Positions 5,867 through 7,943 of a stretch of 7,943 nucleotides of DNA are shown here, piece after piece (positions within the stretch are counted from its first letter, which is position 1; each line of letters opens with the position of its first letter). A program made the position numbers and the translations under genes. The stretch covers positions 1-7,943 of the forward strand of contig JAEXJH010000017.1 of assembly GCA_023445955.1 (NCBI GenBank), given 5' to 3'. Source of the stretch: Pseudomonadota bacterium (GTDB taxonomy: Bacteria > Pseudomonadota > Alphaproteobacteria > Caulobacterales > Caulobacteraceae). Under the pieces are notes generated by a model that saw nothing but the letters and a program-made list of their open reading frames with translations, was not told the DNA's origin and searched no databases.

Positions 5867-5882
5867 GCCTCGAGGACACCCG

Positions 5883-6289
5883 ATGAAGAGCACCCGCCCC
5901 GAAGATGTCGGCGTTCCCGCCTCCATCCTGATCGACCGCGCGATCGCCGAGATCCCCGGCTGGCGCGGCCAGACCCTGGCCCGCCTGCGCGCCCTGATCC
6001 TGGAAGCCGATCCCGACGTGGTCGAGGAGTGGAAGTGGGGCAAGCCGGTCTGGTCGCATGACGGCCTGATCTGCACCGGCGAGGTCTACAAGACGGTGGT
6101 CAAGACGACCTTCGCCCACGGCGCGGCGCTGGACGACCCGGCCTCGCTGTTCAATTCCAGCCTGGACGGCAATGTCCGCCGCGCCATCGACTTCCCGGAG
6201 GGCGCGCAGATCCCCGCCGAGGCGTTCAAGGCGCTGTTCCGCGCTGCGGTGGCGTTCAACACGGCCAAGGCCAAGGGCAGGAAGAAGGC

Positions 6290-6293
<4 letters not shown>
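5883..6293 (+). CDS. DUF1801 domain protein, second copy, with basic C-terminal tail
   Basis: A second 136-aa DUF1801-type protein. It aligns with the previous gene over the first half: IPGWRG (24-29), ARLRALILEADPDV (33-46), EWKWGKPVW (49-57). After that come GLICTGEVYKTVVKTTF (61-77), FNSSLDGNVRRAIDF (90-104) and the helix PAEAFKALFRAAVAFN (111-126). The protein ends in a lysine/arginine-rich tail (AKAKGRKKA), which the first copy lacks and which could contact nucleic acid or simply be disordered. The start is ATG 5883 with GAGGA (5872-5876) 6 nt upstream. The gene follows the previous stop by 16 bp, the only real gap in the operon, and that gap includes the palindrome CCTCGAGG (5868-5875). 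Its TAG interlocks with the stop of the opposite-strand kinase (6290-6293). Family is confident, function unknown. Confidence 0.85.

Positions 6294-7943
<1,650 letters not shown>

Noticed and set aside
5868..5875. CCTCGAGG palindrome between the two DUF1801 genes as a terminator or operator
   Set aside because: Only 8 bp with no loop and no T-tract. It mainly reflects the GAGGA ribosome site of the next gene.

Overview
The window is GC-rich, gene-dense chromosomal DNA with very short intergenic gaps. The PyrF, UbiH-type, MarC and hybrid-kinase sequences look like those of an alphaproteobacterium, most likely a Caulobacter/Phenylobacterium-type Caulobacterales. That placement comes from family resemblance, not from a search. 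No tRNA, rRNA, CRISPR array, insertion sequence or phage gene is visible, and the content reads as core genome plus one small accessory-looking operon.

Layout, left to right. (1) Minus strand: a two-gene unit, marC (1261-1956) then a UbiH/UbiF/COQ6-type flavin hydroxylase (3-1259), with one base between the stop and the next start. (2) An 86-bp divergent region (1957-2042) carrying a candidate marC promoter and a short hairpin. (3) Plus strand: pyrF (2043-2732), the last step of UMP synthesis. (4) Minus strand: a periplasmic gamma-glutamyltransferase (2729-4408), convergent with pyrF; the two stop codons interlock in a CTAG. Its start is best placed at a TTG at 4408, not the ATG at 4480. (5) A 114-bp divergent region (4409-4522) with two tandem ~16-bp palindromes around a TTGACG promoter. 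This looks like the self-operator of the ArsR-type repressor that follows. (6) Plus strand: a five-gene operon (4523-6293) of ArsR-type repressor, SRPBCC/AHSA1 protein, 65-aa two-helix membrane protein, and two DUF1801 proteins. The first four genes are joined by three successive ATGA stop/start overlaps. (7) Minus strand: a soluble-looking PAS-HisKA-HATPase-REC hybrid histidine kinase (6290 to the right edge). It is truncated at its N-terminus by the window and convergent with the operon, again with interlocked stops (TTAG).

The metabolic genes (ubiquinone, pyrimidine, glutathione) are conventional. The most original item is the ArsR-controlled operon with its readable operator. An autoregulated, probably small-molecule-responsive repressor appears to govern a lipid/ligand-binding-fold protein, a tiny membrane protein and two DUF1801 proteins. 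Its inducer and function cannot be told from sequence. I saw no clear defence, toxin or mobile system.
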